From Salinispora pacifica CNR114 (GTDB lineage Bacteria; Actinomycetota; Actinomycetes; Mycobacteriales; Micromonosporaceae), in the NCBI RefSeq assembly GCF_000514775.1, contig NZ_AZWO01000017.1:62001-126000 (forward strand): DNA of 64,000 nt. Reading direction: 5' to 3'. Shown one piece after another: positions 1-7,833 of this stretch. How positions within the stretch are numbered: position 1 is the first letter of the stretch; each line of letters begins with the position of its first letter. The notes below the pieces were generated by a model. It was not told where the DNA came from, ran no database searches, and saw only the letters and a list, made by a program, of their open reading frames with translations. The translations under genes were made by a program, and so were the position numbers.

Positions 1-1
1 G

Positions 2-214
2 GGGCGACCACCCGGCCGCCCCGGGCCACCCGGGCCACCCGGGCCGCCGGGGCCACCGGGACCGCCAGGGCCGAGGGGCCCGCCACCGGTCGGTCCGGTC
101 GGTCCGGTCGGCGCGGGGTGCCAACCGGTCGGCGCGGGGCGGGCACGTCCGGTGGCGCTGGGGCCGGCCACCCGCGCCCGCCCGGAGCTGCGGCTCAGGT
201 GCGGGAGCGGGTAA
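2..214 (+). CDS. Possible 3' end of a Gly-Pro-Pro-rich protein (partial)
   Basis: Reading from base 2 there is an open frame to TAA at 212-214. It begins with about seven collagen-like Gly-Pro-Pro triplets, then a short Pro-Val-Gly repeat and an Arg/Ala-rich tail. The start lies outside the window. High-GC DNA easily produces such frames and no known domain is visible, so this may be only low-complexity DNA. Positions 215-306 hold no other gene that I can see. Confidence 0.25.
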   Translation, partial: GRPPGRPGPPGPPGPPGPPGPPGPRGPPPVGPVGPVGAGCQPVGAGRARPVALGPATRARPELRLRCGSG

Positions 215-306
215 GCGGCGGCGGTGGTCGCTGACATGCGAGTCAGGGTACGTCGGGATGCTGTAAGCCGGTGGCACCCGAATTGGCGATGGGCCGCCGT
301 GGGCGG

Positions 307-1284
307 CTACCCGAGCCGGTCGCGAAAGTATGCAATCGTGCGGCGCAGGCCCTCCTCGGGCGTAACCTCCGGCTCGAAGTCGAGGAGTTCCCGGGCCAGG
401 GTGAGATCCGGTCGACGCATCTTCGGATCATCCGCGGCCCGGGTGACGTAGGTCACCTCGGAGTTGCTCCCGCAGAGTGACACGATCGACTCTGCCAGTC
501 GACGCATGCTCAGCTCGTGCTCGGTCCCGCAGTTGACCGGCCCGGTCTCGGTCGAGTTCAGCAGTAACAGGATGCCCCGCACCAGATCATCGACGTAGCA
601 GATGGAGCGGGTCTGGTCCCCGGTGCCGTGCACGGTGATCGGCTCGCCGCGCAGGGACTGGGCGATGAACGTCGGGATCGCCCGGCCGTCGTCTGGCCGC
701 ATCCGTGGACCATAGGTGTTGAAGATCCGGACAATGGCGACATCGGCTCCCCGGCTCCGGTGGTACGCCATCGTCGCCGCCTCGCCGAACCGCTTCGACT
801 CGTCGTAGACGCTCCGGATCCCGATCGGGTTGACGTTGCCCCAGTACGTCTCCCGCTGGGGGTGCTCCAACGGGTCCCCGTACGCCTCGGAGGTGGAGGC
901 CAGCAGGAACCGGGCACCGTCGGCGACCGCCCGGTCCAGCAGGTGCAGGGTGGCGACCGAGCCGACCCGGAGGATCTCCACCGGCAGCTTTTCGAAGTCG
1001 GTGGGGCTGGCCGGCGACGCCATGTGCAGGATGGCGTCGAACCGTTCGGCGAGGGCGGGGTGGTGCTCGGGAAGCCCGTCGGAGATATCCGCCTCGACGA
1101 GCGTGAAGGTCGACGTCTCCGCCAGATGGGCGACGTTCTCCTTGGACCCGGTCACGAAGTTGTCCACCGCCACGACCGTGCAGCCACGGGCGAGGAGGGC
1201 GTCCACCAGGTGGGAGGGGACGAAACCCGCCCCGCCGGTGACGAGGATGCGATGACCGGGGCCGAAGCGTTGCACAACCTTCAT
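307..1284 (-). CDS. NAD-dependent epimerase/dehydratase (UDP-glucuronate decarboxylase-like)
   Basis: A 325-residue extended short-chain dehydrogenase acting on a nucleotide sugar. The N-terminal NAD-binding loop reads VTGGAGFVPSHLVDALL. The catalytic Ser region is followed by YDESKR, the family's YxxxK pair. The IFNTYGPRM and GDQTRSICYVDDLV motifs are typical of UDP-xylose synthase and dTDP-glucose dehydratase relatives. I place the start at ATG 1284, just before the Rossmann fold; the much longer open frame upstream is a shadow of the symporter gene. It probably supplies a sugar for cell-surface or natural-product glycosylation. The exact substrate cannot be read from sequence. Confidence 0.85.
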   Translation of the reverse strand: MKVVQRFGPGHRILVTGGAGFVPSHLVDALLARGCTVVAVDNFVTGSKENVAHLAETSTFTLVEADISDGLPEHHPALAERFDAILHMASPASPTDFEKLPVEILRVGSVATLHLLDRAVADGARFLLASTSEAYGDPLEHPQRETYWGNVNPIGIRSVYDESKRFGEAATMAYHRSRGADVAIVRIFNTYGPRMRPDDGRAIPTFIAQSLRGEPITVHGTGDQTRSICYVDDLVRGILLLLNSTETGPVNCGTEHELSMRRLAESIVSLCGSNSEVTYVTRAADDPKMRRPDLTLARELLDFEPEVTPEEGLRRTIAYFRDRLG

Positions 1285-1430
1285 GGCGGCCACCCTACCG
1301 AGCAGTCGGTTCCCGCCCGGCGCGGAAGGGCCGGGCCGGGGCATCGTCGCCCCGCCCGGCCCGCCCGGGTGTCGCCGGCTCGGCCCAGGGGTGTCGCCGC
1401 CCGGACCGCGATGTCGCCGCCCCGGGACGG

Positions 1431-3104
1431 TCAGTGCGCGCCCGCGCCGGTGAGCGAGCGAACCTCCAACTCGGCGTAGCGCTGATCGTCGCGTTCCTTG
1501 GAGATCACCGTCCCGAACCAGCCGCAGAGGAAACCGAACGGGATGGAGAGCAGGCCCGGGTTGGACAGGGGGAACCACTGCCAGTCCTGGTCGGGGAACA
1601 TCGCGGTCGGTGAACCGGAGACGACCGGGGAGAAGAAGACCAGGAAGACCGCGGCGAAGAGGCCACCGTAGATGGCCCAGACCGCGCCGTTGGTGTTGAA
1701 CCGCCGCCAGAAGAGGCTGTAGAGGATCGCCGGCAGGTTGCCCGACGCAGCCACCGCGAAGGCGAGGGCGACCAGGAAGGCGACGTTCAGGTTCTGCGCG
1801 AAGATGGAGAGAACGATCGAGATCGCGCCGATTACCAGGGCGGAGATCCGCGCCACGGCCACCTCCTGCCGCTCGGAGGCGGTGCCGTTCTTGACCACGT
1901 TGGCGTAGAAGTCGTGCGCCAGGCTGGACGAGGAGGCCAGGGTCAGGCCGGCGACGACCGCCAGGATCGTCGCGAAGGCGACCGCCGCGATGACCGCCAG
2001 CAGGGTCGCCCCGCCCAGTTCCCCGCCGAGGAAGTCCACCCCCAACACCTCGGCCAGCTGCGGCGCGGCGGTGTTCCCGGCCCGGTCCTGCGCGGTGATC
2101 GCCTCGCTTCCCACCAGCGCCGCGGCACCGAAGCCGAGAGCGAGCGTGAGCAGGTAGAAGGTGCCGATGATGCCGATCGCCCAGAGGACGCTCTTCCGGG
2201 CGGCCTTCGCCGTCGGCACGGTGTAGAAGCGGATGAGGATGTGCGGCAGGCCGGCCGTGCCGAGCACCAGCGCGACGCCGAGGGAGAGCAGATCCAGCTT
2301 GCTGTAGATAGTTTTCAGGGCGTCGCCGGGGGTTTCGACGCCGTACCGCAGCCCCGGTTCGAGGAAGGCGGCGCCCTGGCCGGAGGCGTCCGCCGCGTCC
2401 CCGAGCAGGTCGGAGAGGTTGAACTTGTACTTCGCCAACACCAGCAGTGTCATCACGACGGCGCCGCCCATCAGGAGGAACGCCTTCACGATCTGCACAT
2501 AGGTGGTGCCCTTCATGCCGCCCACCGTCACGTAGGTGACCATCAGCGCGCCGACCATGATGATCGTGGCGATCTTGGCGGCGTCTGCGTCCAGGCCGAG
2601 GAAGGTCGTGCCCGGCTTGATGCCGAGCAGCAGCGCGACCAGCGCCCCCGCACCGACCATCTGGGCGAGCAGATAGAAGATCGAGACCGTGATGGTGGAG
2701 GCCGCTGCGGCCGTCCGTACCGGACGCTGCCGCATCCGGAAGGCGAGCACGTCGGCCATCGTGTAGCGGCCGGAGTTGCGCAGCAGCTCGGCGACGAGCA
2801 GCAGCGCCACCAGCCAGGCGACCAGGAAGCCGATCGAGTAGAGGAAGCCGTCGTAGCCGTAGAGGGCGATCAGGCCGGCGATGCCGAGGAACGACGCCGC
2901 CGACATGTAGTCGCCGCCGATCGCCATGCCGTTCTGGAAGCCGGAGAAGGAGCGGCCACCCGCGTAGAAGTCGGTGGCGGTCTTGGTCTGCCGGCTGGCC
3001 CACACCGTGATCGCCAGCGTCACCGCCACGAAGACGAGAAAGAGCGTGAGGGTCAGGTTCCGGGCGGTGCTGTCACCCGCCTCAGCCGCGAGGACCGTGG
3101 TCAT
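1431..3104 (-). CDS. Sodium:solute symporter, ActP-like (SSS family)
   Basis: A 557-residue membrane protein with about 13 hydrophobic segments, the length and pattern of cation/acetate symporters. The N-terminal region carries the family pattern DFYAGGRSFSGFQNG followed by GDYMSAASFLG. It would import a small carboxylate (acetate, pyruvate or similar) with Na+ across the cytoplasmic membrane. Its start overlaps the end of the upstream DUF485 gene by 23 bp, so the two are translationally coupled. That DUF485-symporter pairing matches the yjcH-actP arrangement of enterobacteria. The substrate is inferred from the family only. Confidence 0.9.
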   Translation of the reverse strand: MTTVLAAEAGDSTARNLTLTLFLVFVAVTLAITVWASRQTKTATDFYAGGRSFSGFQNGMAIGGDYMSAASFLGIAGLIALYGYDGFLYSIGFLVAWLVALLLVAELLRNSGRYTMADVLAFRMRQRPVRTAAAASTITVSIFYLLAQMVGAGALVALLLGIKPGTTFLGLDADAAKIATIIMVGALMVTYVTVGGMKGTTYVQIVKAFLLMGGAVVMTLLVLAKYKFNLSDLLGDAADASGQGAAFLEPGLRYGVETPGDALKTIYSKLDLLSLGVALVLGTAGLPHILIRFYTVPTAKAARKSVLWAIGIIGTFYLLTLALGFGAAALVGSEAITAQDRAGNTAAPQLAEVLGVDFLGGELGGATLLAVIAAVAFATILAVVAGLTLASSSSLAHDFYANVVKNGTASERQEVAVARISALVIGAISIVLSIFAQNLNVAFLVALAFAVAASGNLPAILYSLFWRRFNTNGAVWAIYGGLFAAVFLVFFSPVVSGSPTAMFPDQDWQWFPLSNPGLLSIPFGFLCGWFGTVISKERDDQRYAELEVRSLTGAGAH

Positions 3105-3450
3105 GGGGCACCTCCCCGATCTCCGCGCGGATCCGGTCCGCCACCGGATCGATCCGGCGGGCGGCGTACCAGGAGTAGAGCCAGGCGATCAGGAAGGTGG
3201 AGGCGAACTGGAGCAGACCGAAGACCAGTGCCACATTGATATTGCCGACGATCTTCGTGCCCATGAGGTCCCGCGCGTACGCGGACAGGATCACGTAGAG
3301 CGCGTACCAGAGGAAGAACGCGACGGTCATCGGGAAGACGAAGCCGCGCAAGGCGCGCCGCAACCCGGCGAACTCAGCCGACCGTTGCACGGCCAGATAG
3401 CGTTCCGCCGTCGACTCGGCCGGGTCGGACGCGGGTGTGTCTGTGGACAT
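3082..3450 (-). CDS. DUF485 small membrane protein, symporter partner
   Basis: A 122-residue protein with a polar N-terminus and two hydrophobic helices (FPMTVAFFLWYALYVILSAY, then a second beginning VALVFGLLQFASTFLIAWLY). This is the DUF485/YjcH layout. I choose ATG 3450, which has a purine-rich AAGGTGGTGAG upstream; longer in-frame starts give a Pro/Arg-rich extension without similarity. It overlaps the symporter by 23 bp and sits directly upstream, as in other actP operons. Its biochemical role is unknown. It may assist assembly or activity of the symporter. Confidence 0.85.
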   Translation of the reverse strand: MSTDTPASDPAESTAERYLAVQRSAEFAGLRRALRGFVFPMTVAFFLWYALYVILSAYARDLMGTKIVGNINVALVFGLLQFASTFLIAWLYSWYAARRIDPVADRIRAEIGEVPHDHGPRG

Positions 3451-3585
3451 CCGTGGCTCACCACCTTCACAGGTATCCGGGGTTTCGCGCACGGTAGGGA
3501 ATCCGCTACCGGTCCCGGAAGGCGGCGATCGTCGCCGGTCGTCAGCTGCGCCGAACGGCACCGTGGCTGCGCCCAGTGACCTGGC

Positions 3586-4428
3586 TCACTCCGACGACCG
3601 GCGACCGCTTCCGGTGATCTCGCGGTACCGGCCCCGGTAATGCAGCAGCGGCTCCGCCTCCTCGACCAGCTCGACGGCGACGATCGTGGCCTCCACCAGC
3701 AGCGCCCAGCCGTACTCCCGGGCGGTGTCGAGGCGGCAGCCGGTCCAGCCGCCGGCGTCCGACGGCACCGGGCCGTACGCGGTGTCGGTCCAGTCGCCGG
3801 TGGCGAAGAGGCCGCCCGGCGACGGGAAGAGCCCGGCGAAGCGGTCGGCGAGCTGCCGGTGTGCCGGGCCGAGTGGCGCCACCGCGAAGCGCCCAGCCGC
3901 CTCGGCCGCCGCCCACAGCTCCGACTCCGGGTCGACCAACCCGAGTAGCCGGTCCGGCTCACCCTCCGCCACCAGCGTTGACGACACCGTCAGCCCGGCC
4001 GGGCCGGGCGCTGTCCAGAGCGTCACCGGCGTCGCCAGCCGACCCCGCAACCGGCGTACGGGGGACCGCTGGCCGGCGGGAACGGCGAACGGGTCGGTGT
4101 GGTGGATGTCAGCGCCCGGCTCATGATTCACGTGGAACATTCTGCCGTCCCCGGCCCGCGCCCAGCCGACGAAGCGTTCCCGCAGCCCGTCCGACAGTTC
4201 ACTCCGGCGCAGCGGCGCCAGCTGTGTCGCCGCCTCCGCGAGCAGCGTTCCCAGGTAGACGAGGAGCGCCGGTCGATCGTGCCGGTACTCCACCAACAAC
4301 GCGAGTCGCGCCGGTTGGCAGGGCCAGGGGGCGCCACACGCCCGACACCGCCAGAGCGGGCGCATCGGTACGTGTGGCACCCCTCGGCCCGCCGCCGGGC
4401 GGCCCCTTGGCGGTCGTGCTCCGCTCAC
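3586..4428 (-). CDS. CxxCGxPWPC protein fused to a flavin-reductase-like domain
   Basis: A 280-residue frame with two parts. Residues about 20-95 contain WRCRACGAPWPC and a helical LLVEYRHDRPALLVYLGTLL segment ending near ERFVGW. The paralogue at 41735-42115 consists of this part alone and stops shortly after the equivalent position. From about residue 97 the sequence continues without a stop into MFHVNHEPGADIHHTDPF and a split-barrel flavin-reductase-like domain (TPVTLWTAPGPAGLTVSSTL) of about 184 residues. GTG 4428 overlaps the TGA of the upstream small gene (GTGA), exactly as in the second locus. ATG 4140 could instead start a separate flavin-reductase protein. The cassette lies divergent from an HTH/DUF397 pair. 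Confidence 0.7.
   Translation of the reverse strand: MSGARPPRGRPAAGRGVPHVPMRPLWRCRACGAPWPCQPARLALLVEYRHDRPALLVYLGTLLAEAATQLAPLRRSELSDGLRERFVGWARAGDGRMFHVNHEPGADIHHTDPFAVPAGQRSPVRRLRGRLATPVTLWTAPGPAGLTVSSTLVAEGEPDRLLGLVDPESELWAAAEAAGRFAVAPLGPAHRQLADRFAGLFPSPGGLFATGDWTDTAYGPVPSDAGGWTGCRLDTAREYGWALLVEATIVAVELVEEAEPLLHYRGRYREITGSGRRSSE
4124..4139. promoter_or_regulatory. parS-like ParB-binding sequence
   Basis: TGATTCACGTGGAACA matches the bacterial parS consensus TGTTTCACGTGAAACA at 14 of 16 positions, including the central TTCACGTG. It overlaps the codons for MFHVNH at the start of the flavin-reductase-like domain. Actinobacterial parS sites often fall in such MFHVKH codons. Two mismatches may weaken ParB binding, so function is uncertain. 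Confidence 0.35.
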
Positions 4429-4649
4429 CAGCGGCCACCGTTGGCCCGCCAGGTCTGCGCTGGGGTCAGCCAACCAACTCGGCCCGGTTGGGGTGACGCC
4501 ACCGTCGGCCAGCTGGCCCACGCGGGCGGCTGCTGCGGCGGAGCCGTCGCCCGCCCCACCGCCGTCGCCCCCCACGTGCTGGCCGCCGCCGGCCGGCCCC
4601 TGCGCCGGTACCACCGCAGAGCGCCGTTTCGTCGGAACAGTCTGAGCAT
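4425..4649 (-). CDS. Small Micromonosporaceae-type protein ending in WRANGGRW
   Basis: A 74-residue basic protein beginning MLRLFRRNGALRWYRR, with an Ala/Pro/Arg linker and the C-terminus GRVGWLTPAQTWRANGGRW. The protein at 42112-42363 has the same layout and nearly the same C-terminus. GGAGGAGGCAGCG precedes ATG 4649, a strong ribosome-binding site. Its TGA overlaps the GTG of the next gene by four bases, so the two are co-translated. No known domain is visible and the function is unknown. Conservation of the C-terminal motif between the copies argues that it is a real gene. Confidence 0.7.
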   Translation of the reverse strand: MLRLFRRNGALRWYRRRGRPAAASTWGATAVGRATAPPQQPPAWASWPTVASPQPGRVGWLTPAQTWRANGGRW

Positions 4650-4821
4650 CGCTGCCTCCTCCAGGTGGTGGGTCGCCCCGACCCGGGAGTGCTCAGGGCG
4701 ACCCGACGCAGGACCAGCTGCCGGGCGTCGCCTCCACCAGCCGGGCCGCGCAGCTTCCACCCTGGACTCGGTGGCCCGGGCAGGGGAGGATGCCAGTGCT
4801 TACTACAGAACGCGGTCACGT

Positions 4822-4836
4822 ACTTACCAGGTAGGT
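4822..4836. promoter_or_regulatory. Palindrome over the HTH-gene ribosome-binding site
   Basis: ACTTACC-A-GGTAGGT is a near-perfect inverted repeat (6 of 7 pairs) ending five bases before the ATG of the HTH regulator and covering its ribosome-binding site. Such a placement would suit autorepression. No binding data can be read from sequence. Confidence 0.3.
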
Positions 4837-4841
4837 GAGCG

Positions 4842-5630
4842 ATGAAGTTCGAGATGTGGATCCGAGCGCTCAAGGCGGCCCGTGCCGCTGCCAACGTTTC
4901 TCAAGAGGGCTTGGCAGCGATGATCAGGTGGAGCCCATCCCTGATCGCCGCCATCGAGACTGGTCGACGGCGCCCGACCATGGAGCTGGCGGTCGCCGCG
5001 GATGAGGCGCTGGACACTGGTGGCCTCCTCGCCGAGTTACTCAAGGAGGCTGACCAGGAGCGAGGACCCTCCTGGTTCGTGGCGTGGCGGGGCTACGAGC
5101 AGCAGTCGACCCGGTTGCGCGCCTTTGAACCGTGTCTGGTGCCGGGCCTGCTCCAGACCGAGGAGTACGCCCGGGCGGTGATCTCGGCTGGCGGGCTACA
5201 GCAAGCTCCCGCAGTAGACGAGCTGGTCACTGTCCGCATGGAGCGACAGCGACTGCTGTACCGGGATCCCCCACTGTCGCAGGCGGTCTTCCTGATGGAC
5301 GAGATGGCAATTCGTCGACCAGTCGGTGGACCGGCTGTGTTTGATGCTCAGCTTGACCAGTTGCTGGAGGTGGCCGAGCTGCCGCAACTCCGGCTGCACG
5401 TTGTGCCACTCAGCGTTGGCGAGCACGTCGGCCTATCCGGAGGTTTCGTGTTGGTTGAGCTGGCCGACGGCGAGCAAGCGATCTATCTAGAAAACGCTGC
5501 GCGCGGGCATGTGGTCAACGACCCTGAGACAGTCCGCTTCATCAACCGCAAATGGGATAGCGTGCTGGGCGAGGCGTTGTCCACAAGCACTTCGCTGGAC
5601 ATGATTCGAAAGCTGAAGGTGACGTCATGA
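4842..5630 (+). CDS. HTH (XRE-type) regulator with DUF5753 domain
   Basis: A 262-residue protein. Residues about 5-60 form an XRE-type helix-turn-helix (ALKAARAAANVSQEGLAAMI, then SPSLIAAIETGRRRPT). The rest is the DUF5753 domain, with WRGYEQQSTRLRAFEPCLVP, GLLQTEEYARAVI and a C-terminal GGFVLVEL segment. The stop overlaps the DUF397 gene by four bases. Such HTH/DUF397 pairs are multiplied in actinomycetes. Some have been described as pleiotropic regulators of development and antibiotic production, or as toxin-antitoxin-like pairs. The divergent small-gene operon upstream is a likely target. Confidence 0.9.
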   Translation: MKFEMWIRALKAARAAANVSQEGLAAMIRWSPSLIAAIETGRRRPTMELAVAADEALDTGGLLAELLKEADQERGPSWFVAWRGYEQQSTRLRAFEPCLVPGLLQTEEYARAVISAGGLQQAPAVDELVTVRMERQRLLYRDPPLSQAVFLMDEMAIRRPVGGPAVFDAQLDQLLEVAELPQLRLHVVPLSVGEHVGLSGGFVLVELADGEQAIYLENAARGHVVNDPETVRFINRKWDSVLGEALSTSTSLDMIRKLKVTS

Positions 5631-5815
5631 CTGCTGTTGAACCGCGCTGGCGCACGTCAACCCGCTCTGGGGACACCGGGGGCAACTGTGTTGAGGTGGC
5701 GGACAATCTGGCCGGGGTGGTGTTGGTGCGGGACAGCAAGGACCGGCTCGGCCCTGCGTTGACGTTTGGTCCCGAGTCCTGGCGCAGGTTCGTCGCCGCT
5801 ACCCGCCTCCGCTGA
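5627..5815 (+). CDS. DUF397 protein, partner of the HTH regulator
   Basis: A 62-residue protein with the full DUF397 pattern: a WRTSTRSGDTGGNCVEVADN core, VVLVRDSKD, and the C-terminal SWRRFVAATR helix. It is translationally coupled to the upstream HTH gene (ATGA overlap) and is 60-70% similar by eye to the DUF397 protein at 43406-43594. It probably binds or modulates its HTH partner; that role comes from the family, not from this sequence. Confidence 0.9.
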   Translation: MTAVEPRWRTSTRSGDTGGNCVEVADNLAGVVLVRDSKDRLGPALTFGPESWRRFVAATRLR

Positions 5816-5919
5816 CCGGCAGTGGGCCCGCCCGGCTGCGTCTGACGTGGCGGCGGTCGGAGGACGCACCGCCTGCCCAGTGACCGAGGTGGCGATCGCT
5901 GGGCGGCTTCGTGCGTTGA

Positions 5920-7176
5920 TCACGGGGCTGGGAGAAGGTTTCCCTTCGCTGAGTTGTCGCCCTCGGCGCCGTCGGGCTCGGGGTAGGGCCAGCCTTCGCC
6001 GTCTCCGGTTTCTGTCCCGGTGAAACCCCAGACGATGGTGGCGTACCACTGACTGGGCTGCGCCCCTCCGAGTACGGACTGCGGTGCGGACAGCGGAAGG
6101 TTGACGACGGAGTCGGCACCCGCCGCCAGTGCTGGCAGCCAGCATCGATAGCGCGTACCGCTCGGGGTTTTCGATGTTTCGCACTTCGCGGGTAGCGAGG
6201 TGATCGTGACCTTCGCCGGCAGATCCACCCTCAGATAGGGGTCGGTGGCTCGCTGCGGCCCCTGGTTGCTGATGGTCAGGCGCAGCGTCCCAGTCGCCGT
6301 GTCCGCGCCGTCCGGGACGAACTGAACGTCACCCCCGCTGATGGAGAGGTCGGTGACTCGCGGGTTCGGTGGGAAGGCGCTCGGCCCGCCCGACTGGACG
6401 AAGCCCTTGCCTGACCAGGAGTAGGCCCGCCACTGCGACTGCGCGAACCCGGCCACGACTCCTTCGCCGGCCGCGTCCAGAACCTCCACCTCGACGGCGG
6501 TGCCTTTCGCGCGGATCCCCCTGATCCAAGCGATGTCGCCGGTGTGCCCGGTCACCAGACCCATCGTCACAATGGTGTCGGAGGCGTATCGGTCAAAAGC
6601 GAGGACCCGCGACTCACCCAGCTCAATCCCGCTGCAGTTGATCAGTGCGGCCGTCTCCTTCGCCCCGTCTTGATCGAGGTCAGCGTGGACGACCTCGGAG
6701 ATGGTGATCCGGAGTTCCGACTCGGGCGCCAGCTGCGCGGTGCCGTCGGAGAACTTCACCCGCCCGGCGGGGCAGTGTTCTTTCAGGTACTCGGGCCACT
6801 CGGGTAGGTCGAGGGTGGTGTTGCCCAGTTGTTCTTTGCTGATCCGGCCATCAGGGGGTGCCGCAGCGGTGGGGGTCGTGACTGATGGGCTGGGGGTGGC
6901 GGTTGGGGTGGTGGAGTTCGATGGGGTCGGTGTGGTTGGTGTTGGTGTGTCTGCGGGTGGTGCGGGTGGGTTTGGGGTGGTCCAGGTTGCGGCGATTGCT
7001 GGGGTTGCGGCGAGTACGGCTATGGCTAGGACGCCGGCGGCGACGATGCGGGTGGTGCGGCGGCGGCGGGCGACGTGTTGTGCGGCGGCGGCGCCGGCTG
7101 GGGTTGCCAGTGGTCCGCCGGAGGTGTATGCGGTGAAGATGTTGTCGAGGTGTGGGGTGTTGTTGTTTTCAGGCAT
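5920..7176 (-). CDS. Single-pass membrane protein encoded with an ECF sigma factor
   Basis: A 418-residue protein. It has a short cytoplasmic N-terminus of about 37 residues, one membrane helix (IVAAGVLAIAVLAATPAIAA), a Pro/Thr-rich linker, a beta-rich domain with ITISEVVHADLDQDGAKETAAL, and a CARDB/DUF11-like domain (LRLTISNQGPQRATDPYLRV) containing a Cys pair. Its start overlaps the sigma-factor stop by 8 bp. Position suggests that the N-terminal tail regulates the sigma factor while the outer domains sense the envelope. No classical anti-sigma zinc motif is visible, so this is inference. Confidence 0.75.
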   Translation of the reverse strand: MPENNNTPHLDNIFTAYTSGGPLATPAGAAAAQHVARRRRTTRIVAAGVLAIAVLAATPAIAATWTTPNPPAPPADTPTPTTPTPSNSTTPTATPSPSVTTPTAAAPPDGRISKEQLGNTTLDLPEWPEYLKEHCPAGRVKFSDGTAQLAPESELRITISEVVHADLDQDGAKETAALINCSGIELGESRVLAFDRYASDTIVTMGLVTGHTGDIAWIRGIRAKGTAVEVEVLDAAGEGVVAGFAQSQWRAYSWSGKGFVQSGGPSAFPPNPRVTDLSISGGDVQFVPDGADTATGTLRLTISNQGPQRATDPYLRVDLPAKVTITSLPAKCETSKTPSGTRYRCWLPALAAGADSVVNLPLSAPQSVLGGAQPSQWYATIVWGFTGTETGDGEGWPYPEPDGAEGDNSAKGNLLPAP

Positions 7177-7732
7177 TGGTTTCCTCCGTCCCCGGGTCGG
7201 AGAGTGCGGTGGCGAGTGCGGCGCGGCCTCGGTGTAGCCAGGACTTGACGGTGCCGGTGGTGGTTGCTTCTTGGGTGGCGATCTCGGTGATGCTGAGGTC
7301 GGCTATGTGGAAGAGCACGATTGCTCGCCGTTGTTTTTCGGGCAGGGTGGCGAGTGCGTGGGCTAGTGCTACCCGGTCTGGGCTGGGTCCTTCGGTGGTG
7401 TCGTCGTGGCGGAACCGGGCGTGGGCGCGGGCGGCGCGCAGCCGGCGCCAGCGGCTGCGGGTGACGTTCATGGCGACGGTGCGGATCCAGGCTGCTGGGT
7501 GGTCGTAGTGGACGAGTTTGTTCCAGCGGGGCCAGGCTCGGCTGAATGCCTCCTGGACTGCGTCGTGGGCGTGGTCGATGTCGGCTGTGTAGGCGTAGAG
7601 CTGGAGCAGCAATGGTTGAAAGGTGGCGGCGTAGAACTCCTCGAAACTGTCGACCACGCTGCCGGTGTCCTCGGCGACTGTGGGCGGCGGTTCCTCCCGG
7701 GTGTCTCCTGGGCCGGGCATGCTTACCGTCAC
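7169..7732 (-). CDS. ECF RNA polymerase sigma factor
   Basis: A 187-residue sigma-70 protein. Region 2 is at DFEEFYAATFQPLLLQLYA-like positions 28-95, with DAVQEAFSRAWPRWNKL. Region 4 reads LPEKQRRAIVLFHIADLSI and then TTTGTVKSWLHRGRAAL, the DNA-binding helix. Length and layout fit the SigE-family ECF group common in actinomycetes. It is followed by a membrane protein in an 8-bp overlap, an arrangement usual for a regulator. Promoter specificity cannot be deduced. Confidence 0.88.
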   Translation of the reverse strand: MTVSMPGPGDTREEPPPTVAEDTGSVVDSFEEFYAATFQPLLLQLYAYTADIDHAHDAVQEAFSRAWPRWNKLVHYDHPAAWIRTVAMNVTRSRWRRLRAARAHARFRHDDTTEGPSPDRVALAHALATLPEKQRRAIVLFHIADLSITEIATQEATTTGTVKSWLHRGRAALATALSDPGTEETNA

Positions 7733-7833
7733 GTTGGCGTCCCCCCTGCTGGCTGGCCGCTGATCGCGCGGCTCTATTCAGCAGACTCCTTGCCCCGATC
7801 GATGGTTGCGGCTAGCCGGGGCCGGGAACTTAC

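Noticed and set aside
307..3003. An 898-codon open frame running from the epimerase back through the symporter
   Set aside because: Only residues from ATG 1284 onward look like a real protein; the rest is an Arg/Gly-rich shadow of the symporter in another frame.
1914..3239. Long plus-strand open frame opposite the symporter
   Set aside because: Highly Arg/Gln/Glu/Gly-rich, typical antisense shadow in high-GC DNA, with no ribosome-binding site or motif.
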